60,000 nt of DNA from Adiantum capillus-veneris (taxonomy: Eukaryota > Streptophyta > Polypodiopsida > Polypodiales > Pteridaceae), in assembly GCA_014529385.2 (NCBI GenBank), contig CM043958.1, positions 79,605,025 to 79,665,024 on the forward strand, written 5' to 3'. This document shows, in pieces, positions 12,019 through 23,815 of the stretch. Position 1 is the stretch's first letter. The number at the start of each line of letters is the position of its first letter. The notes beneath the pieces are model-generated. The model was not told the origin of the DNA and did not search any database. It saw only the letters and a list, made by a program, of their open reading frames with translations. Made by a program: the position numbers and the translations under genes.

Positions 12019-14444
12019 TCACAAGAGATCTAGCATCGGTTGTTGGCGAATCTCATCAATTTCCTCCATGGTTAGTAGTCTGACCGGGCGTCGTGCATGC
12101 TTGGCTAGCGTGCTCTGAATTTTTTGTCGTAGCCTCCATCGATGTTGTGTAGTTCTTCGCAGTCGTGGGCGCTTGGATTTTCCCAGTTCAATCGCTCGGT
12201 CAATCAGTGTGCCTATGGTGTGAGACGAGGGGGAGCTTTGCTGTGGGAGTGGCTCTTGTTGCTGTCCTCTGTCTGCTCTGAAGAAGTCTGTGATCCATCT
12301 TTGAGACTGGCTAGCCTCGCCATTCATCAGGCTATCTCTGTGTTTGCGCAGCCCAAACAAGAACAAACCCAGACATCTCTGATCTTCATATCCCATGACT
12401 CTTGAGAGTGGTCCAAAACCTTCTTTGAACAAGCAATGGAAACGGCCTCGTACCTCGTAGTAGACGGGGTAGCGGCATGTATAGTGTAGCTCTGTCTCAG
12501 GTTCCATGTTACACAAGGGGCATGTCCTGTCCTCTGCTGGTACTCCTCTGCTGGTACTTCACTGTATCTCCCAGTCTCAATCCCCAACTGGTGAGAAGAT
12601 GTGCATAACTGGCCAATAGCACATCGTATCCCATGAGACAAGTGGGTATCCATGTATTTGGGTCTCGCCACAAAACAATCTTCTGTAAGCTGGAGAAGGT
12701 GGTCTTTGTGAAAAGCCATCTTCGTGCCCAATTCCTGTGCTGGTTGTATCGATGTCCTTCTGGTGTCTAGCTGGGTCAGGTCTTGGCGTATGAGCTTGGT
12801 GATCTCTGATTGTGTCAGGGTGAGAGATGGTGCATCCAATGAGTAATGGAATGGCGGCAGCCGGTCTATGCTGAACCCATGTGCCTGAAACCATGATGTC
12901 ATCTCCCCATACCAGCATGTTGTATCTCCTTGTATGGCTAAATGTCGAGAGGATTCAAGTGCTATGCGAGCATAGCTGTCTCTAGGAAGTTCCCATGTGC
13001 GGTTTATGAAGGAGACGGATTTGGTGAGCGTCTCCACCACAAGTGGGGGGGCCGCTAGCTCTGCTCGGATAATGGCCCGTGGTACTGATGCCTTGGCTCT
13101 AATGAGCCGCGAGATCATAGAGACGAGAGGTTTCTCCATTTTCCCCCATCCGTCTGAGCGACCTGTCCTCCCGTGGTGATCGAGTGAAGGTCCCCATATC
13201 TCGGTTCCATAGAGCAATGTTGAAGCCACCAAGGTGTCAAAGAGCCAGAGCTTCGTCCGGGGCTCTTGAAACTGAACCTGCGAGCACATCCTCTCCAACC
13301 TACCCAATGCTGCGTGGGCTCTAGTAAGTCTGGGTTTTGCTGCTCTTCTGAGTGAGAATGTAGGTCCGCTAAAAACCACTCCAAGGTAAGTGTAAGTGTC
13401 TGTGTATTCCACAGTCTCCTGGCCGTATGTGAGTGTAGGTGCTGACCTCCTGATCCACTGTGGGGTGGTATTAAACACCATAACCTTGGTTTTACCCAGG
13501 TTGACAGATAAACCACTTCCGTGGGAAAACGTATGCAGAGCATCCAATTGACGTTGCATTCCCTTTGGGGATTCGGAGATCAACACTATGTCATCAGTAT
13601 ATAACAAAAGTGAAATCCATGTCCCTGCTAACTGAGCACCTTTATCCCCATCACTGTCAAGTCAGAAATCTCATCCACATACATACCGAAAAGAGTGGGA
13701 GAGAGCGGGCAACCCTGCTTCACCCCAATAGTGGAGTGAACCGGTGTAGAAAGTCCCTCCGGGGTGCGTACATGCCCTACTACTGATCTGTACAATGCCA
13801 TGATCCCCCAAATGAGTTTTGTGGGTACTCCCATTTCCTGTAATCTGCGCATCAATCTAGCTCTGGGTACCGTGTCGAAAGCTTTGCGGAAGTCCACAAA
13901 GCTACAATAGATCCGTCTCCCATGAGATCTGCCTTCCTCGATAATGGCCCTGAGTGTTAGGATATGGTCAAGAGTAGAGAAGCCTCTCCCGAATCCTGCT
14001 TGCCCAGTTGCACGTATTCCTTCCCTCTCTGCCCATCTACTCAGCTGCTGCTCAAGAATGGATGCATACAACCGTGCCAGTGTGTGCCCAATCATAATAG
14101 TGCGATAATTTCCAAGCTCCATGGGGTCTCCTGATTTGAAGATAGGTATGATTGTAGATAGGCTCCAAGTGTCCGGTAGGCCCTCACACATGGCACGGTT
14201 AAACATAACTGCTAGAAGCTCTGCTAGTAGGTCTTTGGCATGCATGAAATGCTCAGCTACTAGGCCCTCGTGATCATATGCTCTCCCAGTCTTCATCCTG
14301 TCAATGGCTTTCTTCACCATCTTAGCAGTGAAAAAGACACATGTATGTGGGCATGGGTCAGGGGGGTTGGGGAGGGGCGGCTGTCCAGGTCCCGTGTACA
14401 AAGATGATGCGTACTGACCCCTGGTCTCTGTGGAGGAAATAGCA

Positions 14445-14478
<34 letters not shown>

Positions 14479-15709
14479 CTGCTCATGAAAGAGCCGCCAC
14501 GCCTCACGCGAGTATTGACTCAAGAATAGTTGATATAGATCCTGCTCGAGTCTAGCCAAAAAAGCCCTCTTCTTCCGTCACACCAAGTGTCGGAAGTCCA
14601 TCTGTGATTGTCTGTGAGTGACGTCCCCCAACAACACTTCCCTCTGAAGTCTGGCTCTAGTTTGGCGGCACTCCTCATCGTACCAGCTATTCTGAGGCAT
14701 GCTCCCAAATCGGCGGCTCTGCTTAGGCTGGGTGTGTGGGTATGCTTCAGCTGCTGCCTCATGTAATGTCTGTGTCAGTATAGTAGTTAGCTCCTCCAGA
14801 GGTCGCCCCGGGTCCTCAGTGCATAGGCGTCTATAGATTCCGTCCATGTATACAGAGTCCGTCTCCCTTGTGAATGTGTAGCGAGTAGGGGCTGCTACTC
14901 GTGGCCTGTGTGCTGCACTGAAATGGAAGGAAATGGTCATTGACACCAGAGCATGATCCACCGCCACCCCGACCGGTCTGGCCCAGCTGTGAGATTCGGT
15001 TGTGCCATGACATAGTCCACCGTGCTGGCTCCATGTCTGTGTAGGAAGCATGTAAAACCTCCCGCAGCAGGAAATCTCTGTAGGCCGTTCAAGATGGCCA
15101 ATCCATGTGCAGTGCCCATGTCTATCAGGTGTCGCCCATACTCAGTATATTCCATATCGTGTGATAGTCTGGAAAGGCCCGTCTCTGCCACATCTATCTC
15201 TCTTAGCATCTCCTCTGAAGTATCATAAAACACTGCCTGGTGATGGGCAGTCCTAGCATTGAAGTCCCCGAGGATGATAATGTCACCGCCCCTAGAGAAC
15301 TCCCATATGTCATCATCGAAAATAGAGAAAGGGGACTGTCTTCTGGGTGGTGCATAAACTGATGTACTCGGGGGAAAGTAACAAATAGCTAGGTAGAGGT
15401 ATCTGCCTGTCTCTGCTTTCAGTCTCACCCACATGTACCTAGCCTGCTCGTCCCTGCGGGCTATATGTATCAGTGGCTGCAGATCCTCTCTAAATAACAT
15501 TGCCACTCCTCCCGAGCCCCGCCCTCTGTGCTCTGAGCGTGTCTCCTGTCTGTAGGCTGTCTCCCACCTATATCCACTGATGTGAGGCATGTATTGCCTA
15601 GGGGCTTGGTGTGTCTCAGAGTAGAAGATGATGTCTCTTCCAGTAAAGCTATCCTCAAAAGCACCCACATCAAGACGCATAGATCCATTGCAGTTCCAGG
15701 CAGCTACTT
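12019..15709 (-). pseudogene. LINE A ORF2: endonuclease-reverse transcriptase-zinc knuckle, frameshifted
   Basis: Order from the 5' end: apurinic-type endonuclease with WNCNG, ETH (about 15610), ILGDFNAR and STVDYVMAQ; then reverse transcriptase with FVDFRKAFDTVP, GVKQGCPLSPTLFG and LLYTDDIVLIS (D-D pair; the usual YADD reads YTDD); then a C-terminal CCHC-type knuckle CNMEPETELHYTC and a basic tail ending LTMEEIDEIRQQPMLDLL. The frame changes at least near 14.95, 14.45, 13.62 and 12.45 kb, so no full protein can be made. The motif order is that of plant and animal LINE ORF2 proteins; the exact clade is not assigned. Confidence 0.9.
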
Positions 15710-15737
15710 TGAGTGTGGTACCATAAGTCTCGCACTG

Positions 15738-16446
15738 TCATGTGGAGCGTCGCTCAAGTATTACCACTTTTCTGTCTCGGTAAAAAGCGATCTTGCCTTT
15801 TGCTCTTGCCGCTCTAATCTCCGGCATTACTTCCTGCATATGAGCGATTTGCGAGAGGGTGAGATCGTCCCCAAGAAAGATGCCAGTCTCTTTAAGAGTT
15901 GGTCTTTTCTTCAAGAATGACTTCTTTGCTTTCATGGAGGGAAAACGGAGGATGAGTGCTCTTTCTTTTGAGGTTAATGATGTTGTTGGGTGTGGGCGTG
16001 GGCGTTATCTCCTTGTCTTTTCCTTTCTTGGCCACCTTGATCCATTTCTCGGCTTCGTCCGCCTTCTATTGGGTTTTGGTAAGAACATCCACCCAAGAAG
16101 TCGTCATTTCTTTGTGCTGTTCCTCTCCCTCTTTGATGGCCCGCACTTGTTCCTTGATCGTGTTGATTTCTTCAATTACTGAGGGTTGCAGTTCGCCCTC
16201 TTCCAGTGTGTTTCTTGATCGGGCTTCGGCGAGTTCTTTCTTGAGTGACGTGATCTCTTCCTCTTGGGTCGTCACTCGGTCTTCCAGCGTGCTTATCTTG
16301 CTCTCTTGGATCAACACACGTCCTTCGAGAATGTTTATTGTGCCCCAGAGATTGCAGTTCATCTTGGTGATGGTCTCCGTCATTTCCTCTTTGCATTTTC
16401 GAATGGCATTCTCTAGGGGGTCGGTTTTTTCATTCGTCTTCCTCAT
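15738..16446 (-). pseudogene. LINE A ORF1 with internal deletion
   Basis: The first 126 codons (16446-16066) form a strongly heptad-like, charged coiled coil starting MRKTNEKTDPLENAI and ending in a stop after VLTKTQ. The C-terminal part (from 15935) has KAKKSFLKKRPTLKETGIFL. Compared with intact ORF1 in LINE D, about 185 bp corresponding to 24963-25147 (the RRM-like middle) are missing between the two parts. Confidence 0.85.
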
Positions 16447-16455
16447 GCTTGATCG

Positions 16456-16575
16456 CCGTCCGCAAGGGGGTTAGATGCGCGTGTGCACCCACCCTAGCAG
16501 CGGACGCGACAATTGGGCGTGCGGGGGAGTCGTCCGCAAGGGAGTTGCTAGATGCACGTGTGCACCCCCACTAGC
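16456..16575 (-). repeat. Tandem 74-bp repeat in the LINE A 5' UTR
   Basis: CGTCCGCAAGG at 16457 and 16531 starts two related units containing GATGCRCGTGTGCACCC and CTAGCAGCGG/CTAGCGATGG. They sit directly upstream of the ORF1 start. Tandem 5' UTR monomers drive transcription in some LINEs; a promoter role here is inference. Confidence 0.6.
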
Positions 16576-16637
16576 GATGGTCTCGGCGAGTGGTGGAGCG
16601 CGAGGCGGTACGGTCCGGGGGGGAAAGCGATAGCTAT

Positions 16638-16643
<6 letters not shown>

Positions 16644-16733
<90 letters not shown>

Positions 16734-16975
16734 AGAATTATAGATGGAGTGGGGGCGGGCTAAAAAAAAGAAAAAAAAAAACTTCCTACGCGTGAAAGAA
16801 AAACCGAGGGGAGGTAGGGGGGGGGGGGGGGGGGGGGGGGTTGCATAGCATGGTGCCACGGGGGTGCAGCACGCGAGCAAGGCAAGGCAGCGGGGGGGGC
16901 AGGGCGGCGGGCGCGCGCTGGTGCAGCTCAGGCAGGGGCGGGCGCGTGGGTGCAGGGGCGCGCGCGCGAGCAGCA

Positions 16976-16980
<5 letters not shown>
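16644..16980. repeat. (GA)n, poly-G tracts and G-rich 5' segment upstream of LINE A
   Basis: (GA)n at 16644-16702, poly-G at 16705-16733 (29 nt) and 16817-16840, then a G/C-rich stretch to 16980 with repeated GCGCGCG and GGGGCGGGCG. In LINE orientation this reads C-rich, then poly-C, then CT, ahead of the 5' UTR. LINEs D and E have a comparable C-rich zone at the same place. Confidence 0.8.

Positions 16981-17048
<68 letters not shown>
16980..17048. repeat. (GA)n microsatellite, 3' tract of LINE B
   Basis: About 34 GA units directly follow (in minus orientation) the (ATTTC) tail of LINE B and abut the C-rich 5' zone of LINE A. Confidence 0.95.
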
Positions 17049-17051
<3 letters not shown>

Positions 17052-17676
17052 AATGAAATGTTATATTAACGTCTTCAAAAGGCCAAAGTGACCTATGAGA
17101 CCAGAAAGTTACAATGTGGTGGATCTGATACAAAGTCACAGTCAGAGTAACAAGATGACAAAAATGAAATGACAAATGTCACAATAAAATACTATGGAAT
17201 CGTAAACTACTAGGTGTGAACTAAGCAGCTAGCTAGGATAGCTAGATCACAAGAGATCTAGCATCGGTCGTTGGCGGATCTCATCAATCTCCTCCATGGT
17301 CAGTAGTCTGACCGGGCGTCGTGCATGTCGAGCCAAAGTGATCCGAATCCTCTGATGCAGCCTCCGTCGATGCTGTGTAGTCCTCCGCAGTCGTGGGCGT
17401 CTGGATCTCCCCAGCTCAGTCGCTCGGTCGATCAGTGTGCCTCTGGTGTGAGATGACGAGCTGTGCTGTGGTAGTAACTCCTCCGAGTGTCCAGTGGCAT
17501 CTCTAAAGAAATCTGTGATCTGTCTTTGAGATTGGCTAGCCTCTCCTCTCATCAGGTTCTCTCTGTGTCTGCGTAGCTCGAGCAAAAACAAACCCAAGCA
17601 TCTCTGATCCTCGTACTGCATGACTCTGGAGAATGGTCCAAACCCCTCTCTGAACAAGCAATGGAAGCGGCCTCGT

Positions 17677-17679
<3 letters not shown>
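17049..17679 (-). mobile_element. LINE B, 5'-truncated 3' fragment
   Basis: It holds the ORF2 C-terminal end (FREGFGPFSRVMQYEDQRC to MEEIDEIRQRPMLDLL, 17657-17247), the 3' UTR and the GGTCTCATAGGTCA end. The 5' truncation at 17679 is exactly where the CT tract of LINE C begins, inside the codons corresponding to YEIRGRF. Confidence 0.9.

Positions 17680-17771
<92 letters not shown>
17680..17771. repeat. (GA)n microsatellite joining LINE C tail to LINE B
   Basis: About 46 uninterrupted GA units separate the 3' tail of LINE C from the truncated start of LINE B. Confidence 0.95.
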
Positions 17772-17774
<3 letters not shown>

Positions 17775-18843
17775 GAAATGTTATATTAATGTCTTCAAAA
17801 GGCCAAAGTGACCTATGAGACCAGAAAGTTACAATGTGGTGGATTTGATATAAAGTCAAAGTCAGAGTAACAAGATGACAATAATGACAAAAATGAAATG
17901 ACAAATGTCACAATAAAATACTATGGAATCCTAAACTACTAGGTGTGAACATCAGCTAGCTGGGATAGCTAGATCACAAGAGATCTAGCATCGGTCGCTA
18001 GCAGATCTCATCAATCTCCTCCATGGTCAGTAGTCTGACTGGGCGTCGTGCATGTCGAGCCAAAGTGATCCGAATCCTTTGATGCAGCCTTCGCCGATGT
18101 TGTGTAGTCCTTTGCAGTCGTGGGCATCTGGATCTTCCCAGCTCAGTCGCTCGGTCGATCAGTGTGCCTCTGGTGTGAGACGACGAGCTCTGCTGTGGTA
18201 GTAACTCCTCCGGGTGTCCAGTGGCAGCTCTAAAGAAATCTGTGATCTGTCTCTGGGACTGGCTAGCCTCTCCTCTCATCAGGCTCTCTCTGTGTCTGTG
18301 TAGCTCGAGCAAAAACAAACCCAAGCATCTCTGATCCTCGTACTGCATGACTCTGGAGAATGGTCCAAAGCCCTCTCTGAACAAGCAATGGAAGCGGCCT
18401 CGTATCTCGTAGTAGACGGGGCAATGTCATGTGTAGTGCAACTTTGTCTCAGGCTCGATGTCACACAGGGGGCATGTCCTGGCCTCTGTTGGTACTCCAC
18501 TGTATCTCCCAGTCTCGATCCGCAGCTGGTGTGAAGATGTACGTATTTGGCCGATAGCACATCGTATCCCATGAGACAAGTGGGTGTCCATGTCTCTGGG
18601 CCTCGTCACAAAGCCATCAACCGTAAGCTGGAGGAGATGCTTTCTGTAGAAATCCATCTTCGTGCCCAGCTCCTGTGCTGGCTGTATCCATGTCCTCTTG
18701 GTGTCTAGCTGAGTCAAGTCCTGGCGGATGAGCCTAGTGATCTCGGACTGCGTAAGAGTCAGAGAGGGTGCATCCAGTGAGTACTGGAAGGGAGGCAAAC
18801 TGTCTATGCTGAACCCATGCGCCTGAAACCATGATGTCGATGT
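17772..18843 (-). mobile_element. LINE C, 5'-truncated 3' fragment
   Basis: The minus strand reads from the ORF2 region SWFQAHGFSIDSLPPFQYSLD (18840) through the knuckle CDIEPETKLHYT to MEEIDEI, the 3' UTR and the conserved end. One frame break lies near 18.43 kb. It is very close to LINE B over their shared part, so the two are recent relatives. Confidence 0.88.
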
Positions 18844-19420
18844 TTGCCATGGTAAATACTCGTATTGGGCGTCTTGCATGTCGAGGTGAAGTGATCTGTG
18901 TCCTCTCTCATAGTCTTTGTTCATGTTGTGCGGTACCCTTAATTGCGGGCGTCTAGATCTTCCTAGCTCAATAGCTCGATTGATGAATGTACCTTCGGTG
19001 TGGGTGATATCATGTAGAGCCAAAGTGACCTGTATCATTTGTCGTAGTCTCTATTGATGTGTGAGGTACCCCAGTCGCGGGTGTCTGGATCTCCCTAGCT
19101 TAGTAGCATGATCAATCAACGCACTTTTAGTGTGGTGATATCTAGGATTTGCTTAATGGCCTGCACCACTTAGACCGTCTCGTTGTTGGTCTCCGCAACA
19201 TGCTCTCTTTGTATCTATGTAGCTCTTGATATTTCATGATCTTGGATAGTGGTTCAAAACCCTCTCTAAAGAGACAACGAAATTGCCTTCATATCTAAGA
19301 CATCTTTGATCCTAATATCTCATGACCTTGGATAGTGGTCCAAAACCCTCCCTAAGGAGACAAATGTAGTACGTCGGACAATGACATATGTAATGCAGCT
19401 CTGTCTCAGGTGCCGATGGT
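18844..19420 (-). mobile_element. Scrambled, duplicated LINE ORF2 C-terminal pieces
   Basis: Upstream of LINE C the minus strand repeats C-terminal LINE coding segments out of order: GTFINRAIELGRSRRPQLR (about 18990-18930) and a related ALIDHATKLGRSR (about 19120-19080). A near-repeat of TGATCTTGGATAGTGGTTC...AAGAGACAA occurs at 19231-19280 and again at 19316-19362. None is open over a useful length. This is probably a product of repeated nested insertion or unequal recombination. Confidence 0.6.
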
Positions 19421-19499
19421 CAATGATTGTTGGTTGATGGTCAATGATCGATGGTTGGTTATAGAAAGTCTATGGTCGGTGGTCGATTGAGCTGAATAC

Positions 19500-22400
19500 T
19501 GTACATAAGAAAAACTTGTCCATCAATGACTATTCATTGAAGATAAAGAACATATGTGAGTCACTTGCATCGATTGGTATTACAGTCGATGATGATGATA
19601 AAGTGGAAGTATGTTTGATAGGATTGGGTCTTGAATACAAACAGTTTAAAACCAATATTCATTTTCGAGTGAACATTCCCTCGTTTACAGATTTGGTGTC
19701 CACATTGATTGTGGAAGAGAAGGAAGTTGAGGAAGATTGCTCTACTTAGGGTGGTAATAATTTTGAACAGGTCCTTTTCAAAAACAAAAGAAGAGGTAGA
19801 GGACGTGGTATTGGTCGTAGACGAGGCCGAGGAAGAGGCAACCACCAAGCACAACAAGAGAGTAACAATTAGAGTCAGAACACAGGTAGTCAATGAAACT
19901 TTTGAATCAGGGGAAGTTTAAGAAGTTGTGAAAATGTGCAGAATAATAATGCATGTCAACATGAAAATGTAGTATGTTGGGGTTGTGGAAGATACGGTCA
20001 CTTTGAACGTGATGGTTCATACAAAAGGCAATGAAAAAATTATGTAATCACTAGTAGAATTGTAGATGATCTTGAAAGGCTATTTGTGGTGCAACACATG
20101 CTGAATACTATGTCTACAAATGTGGCAAAATCTCGTGATAATGTTTGGCATGTGGATTCTGGTGCATCAAATTACATGACCAATCATGGTGAATGGTTTA
20201 AGAAAATGCAGACTTTACAAAGTCCTAGTTATGTAGAGACTGGGGATGATACTGCACATCCCATTATGCATATAAGAATTGTGCCATTGTCTATGACAGA
20301 TAGTAAAGTACCCGGTTGATGTATTGCATGTACCCAATATCACAAAGAATTTGATTTTTGTTGGGCAAATGGTTGAGCATGGCTTGCAAGCGAGGTTTAA
20401 CTCTGATGGTCTCTTTGTAGAAGAATATAAGGACGGAAGTTTGGCTATGCAAGGAAAGAAAATGGCCAGAATGTTTCTTTTGGATACAAATGTGCCCGAG
20501 GTGAATGCTGCCATGTTTTCATAGAGTGCAGATATTGTTCCAGATATTGAGATTTGATACAAACATATCGGTCATGGTAATTTGCAGAGGCTGAAGATGA
20601 TACAAACTAAAGAAATGGTTAGATTTGCCAACATTTAAAGTTACTGAAATGCAGAAAGTTTGTGAAGCTTGTTAGTTTGGAAAGCAGGATAAACCATCCT
20701 TTCTTCATGATAAGCATGTAAATAAGAATGCATTGGATTTAGTGCACACAGATGTATGGGGTTCAACAAAGACTACATCTATGGGTGGATGTAGGTATTA
20801 TGTGAGTTTCATTGATACAAGGAAGGTATGGGTCTATTTCATGAAGCTGAAAAGTGACGTGTTTATATATTTTCAAACCTTCAAGGTTATGGCTGAAAAA
20901 CAAGCTGAAAAACATGTAAAGTTATTGAGGTCAGATGGAGGGGGAGAATACTTCTCTAATGAATTCAATGATTTTTCTGATTGAGCTGAGGCTGTTGCTA
21001 CATATGTTTACATTATGAACATGATCCCTATTCCTACACTACATGATATGACACCAGAAGAGAAGAGAAGTTTAGTGGTGAAAATTTAGATGTATAAGAT
21101 TTTAAAGTATTTGGATGTATTGCTTATGTACATATGCTGGATGAGCTAAGAAGTAAACTTGATCTGAAAGTAGAAAAATGTGTGTTCATTGGATATTTCC
21201 TTGAGTAGAAAGGGTATAAGTGTTACAATCCTGTCACGTGTAAAGTGAGGGTGAGCAAGGATGTTGTTTTTGATGAAATGACAAGTTGATATGTTGATGT
21301 AACAGATGATTTGAGCGCTAATGTAAGAGAGAATGTGGCTGCAAAAAGTACAGGTGTGCAGTCATAAGTCTTGAGTGTGCATCAAGAAAAGGGAAAGAAA
21401 ACGATGTCACTAACCTGCCAAATTTGAGTGCTCGTAATGATGATGGCAATAACAGTGGTTCTCAATAGAGTTTGGATGAGGAGTTTGACATACTCTCTGT
21501 GGAAACTCTGAGTGCAAGAAGGATGCAAGCAAGGAACAAGGTACCAAGAAGTGATCCTGGACCATATAGATCGGAAAGAGTAAGAAATTCTATGCAAAGA
21601 TTGACTTATGACAATTATGTGGCTCGTCATTGTGCATATATAGCAAAAATTACAAAGGAGGTAGAACCCAGGAGTTTCAGGATGCTATTACAGATGAAAA
21701 ATGGCGGCAAGCTATGAATGAAGACATGTCTACTTTTGATGCAAATGGAACATGGGAGTTGGTGCCATTACAAAAGGGAAAGAAGGCAATTGGATGTAAG
21801 TGGGTTTACAAAATAAAGCATAATGCTCATGATAATGTCAGCAGGTATAAGGCCACATTTGTGGCCAAAGGTTATTCACTGACTTATGGAATTGATTATG
21901 AGGAGACATTCATCCCCATAGCCAAGATAGCTATTGTTTGTGTGTTTATTGCAATGGTTGTAACTTTAAAATGGGTATTAAACAAATGGATGTAAAGAAT
22001 GCCTTTTTGAATGGAGACTTGGAGGAGGTTGTGTATATGGAGCAGCCACAAGGTTATGCATATATAAGGCTATGTGACCTTGTATGTAGTTTAAAGAAAG
22101 CATTATATGGGTTAAAACAAGCACCTAGAGCTTTATATGAGAGGATTGTGACGTTCCTAATTTCATTGGACTTTGAGATGTCTGATGCAGATCATTCATG
22201 ATATGTGCGGAAGAATGAGGCAAGAATTATGGTGATTTGTATTTATATGGATGACTTGATTGTTGGAGATGATAATGGGGTTGAAGTAGAGGGAGTACAT
22301 GCTGTACTTATGCAAGAGTTTGAGATGAAGGACTTGGGAGACTTGTGGTATTTTGTAGGCATTGAAATTATTTGCACAAAAGAGGGTGTATGGATATCAT

Positions 22401-23240
22401 AAAAACAATATGCATTGAACATATTGAAACCGTATGATATGGATGATTGTAAGCCAATTGTGATGCCCTTAGATCATAATTTGAAGTTGGGGAATGATAT
22501 AAGTTAAGTACTTGAGAATGCTACCATGTACAAGAAGATTTTGGGCAGCTTGATCTACTTGACTATCTCATGTCTCGATTTGAGTTACACAGTCGGATTG
22601 GTGAGTCAATTTATGCAGTCCCAAGCAACCACATTTGGATGCAATGAAACGCACATTGTGGTACGTGAGTGCTATATGGATTATGCACTCCTTTATATGG
22701 CTGATGTGGAGTTGCAACTCTTTGGTTACGTAGATGCAAATTGGGTTGGTAGCACATCCGATTGTAGGTCTATCGACGGATTCATGTTTTCACTTGGGAG
22801 TGTTGCTATCACATGGAGCATCAATAAGTAGCCAACCGTTGCTCCTTTGAGTATAGAGCAGAGTACAGGGGTGCTACAGTGACAGCTTGTGAGGTAGTAT
22901 GGCTAGGCTTGCTACTTCAGGACTTTGGAGTACAAATATAGAGGCTAGTTGTTATCTACTGTGACAACCTTTGCAATATACAGTTGGCATGAAACCAAAT
23001 GTTTCATGCCGAAACGAAGCACATTGAGGTACACTACCACTTCATCAAAGAGAGGGTCTTAACATGTGACATTGACCTTGAGTACGTGACAACGGATGAG
23101 CAAGTTGTAGATATCTTCACGAAGGCCCTTAAAACGGAGAAGCTACAAAGATTTCAAGCGATGCTTGGCATACAGGGGATTGCCTTGTGCATGAGGGAGA
23201 GTATTGAGATTTCAAGATCAACATGTACGACTCCTAGATG
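19500..23240 (+). pseudogene. Ty1/copia polyprotein (gag-protease-integrase-RT-RNase H), decayed
   Basis: Domain order is that of Copia elements: gag piece (19516-19749, SLASIGITVDDDDKVE); zinc knuckle CWGCGRYGHFERD whose last Cys is lost (about 19978); protease WHVDSGASNYMTN (20150); integrase DLVHTDVWGS and LLRSDGGGEYF (20733-20984), cut short by a stop and an apparent deletion before 21000; RT WRQAMNEDMSTF, MDVKNAFLNGDLEEVVYMEQP and YMDDLIVGDD (21710-22290); RNase H YVDANWVGSTSD (22720) and ADIFTKAL-like VVDIFTKAL (23104). At least ten stops or frame changes make it non-functional. No 5' LTR or primer-binding site was found upstream, where LINE scraps lie instead. Confidence 0.9.
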
Positions 23241-23515
23241 ACTATCACAGATAGTCATCACTGGCGTATCTTGGTGGATATACATATCTTTGTGAGTGAT
23301 ACTATAGCTGTACTACACCGAGTTGATCTACCTATCGGAGTGATGTCACACTTATCTACTCACCTTACTCACTAACGGTTTACACTAGACCATTGTACTT
23401 GTTCCCTTTTATATTGTTATTTTCTCCCTTATGTATTGTAGACCTCTTATCTTAAGTTAGTGAAAAAGAAAAAGAACAGGTTTTGCCTCCATCTTTGTGT
23501 GTGCGCTTGCAAGAG
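23190..23515 (+). mobile_element. Probable 3' LTR remnant of the Copia element
   Basis: A purine tract GAGGGAGAG (about 23191-23200) follows the RNase H end, as the polypurine tract does before a 3' LTR. The next roughly 300 bp are non-coding, with a T-rich end, up to the CT microsatellite. The 5' LTR needed to fix the borders is absent. Confidence 0.5.
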
Positions 23516-23517
23516 CT

Positions 23518-23519
<2 letters not shown>

Positions 23520-23586
<67 letters not shown>
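23520..23586. repeat. (CT)n microsatellite 5' of LINE D
   Basis: About 33 CT units lie between the Copia remnant and the C-rich start of LINE D. The apparent ORFs over it are simple-repeat artefacts. Confidence 0.95.
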
Positions 23587-23588
<2 letters not shown>

Positions 23589-23815
23589 CCCCTGCTCGCG
23601 CGCTGTCCCCTTGCACTTGCCCCTTGCTCGCGCTCTGCCCCCTGCACCCCCGCCCTCTGCTCCCCCGCTGTCCCCCCTGCTTGCGCGCTGCCCCCTACAC
23701 CCCCGCCCTCTGCTCCCCCGCTGCCTCTGCACCTGCGCCCTGCGCCCTTCGCCCTTCGCCCTGATCCCTGCTCTCCCGCCCTACCCCCTGCTCGCGCGCC
23801 AACTCAGCCTAACCT
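23587..23815 (+). repeat. C-rich tandem low-complexity segment
   Basis: Imperfect short repeats built from CCCCCTGC, GCTCGCGCGCTG, CCCGCCCTCTGCTCCCCCGCTG-like pieces. A similar C-rich block follows CT tracts at 38523 and (complement) before 16980, which suggests it belongs to the LINE 5' end. Confidence 0.7.

Larger units (their letters stand above)
11781..16646 (-). mobile_element. LINE A (non-LTR retrotransposon), 5'UTR to 3' tail, inactivated
   Basis: On the minus strand the order is 5' UTR, ORF1 (from 16446), ORF2 (about 15709 to 12019), a roughly 200-bp 3' UTR, the conserved end GGTCTCATAGGTCA, the pentamer tail (ATTTC)n and a short CT run (11781-11796). The copy is nearly full length but carries an ORF1 deletion, several ORF2 frameshifts and a 32-bp poly-G (poly-C in the sense strand) at 14447-14478. 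It lies downstream of B and C in the same orientation. Confidence 0.88.
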
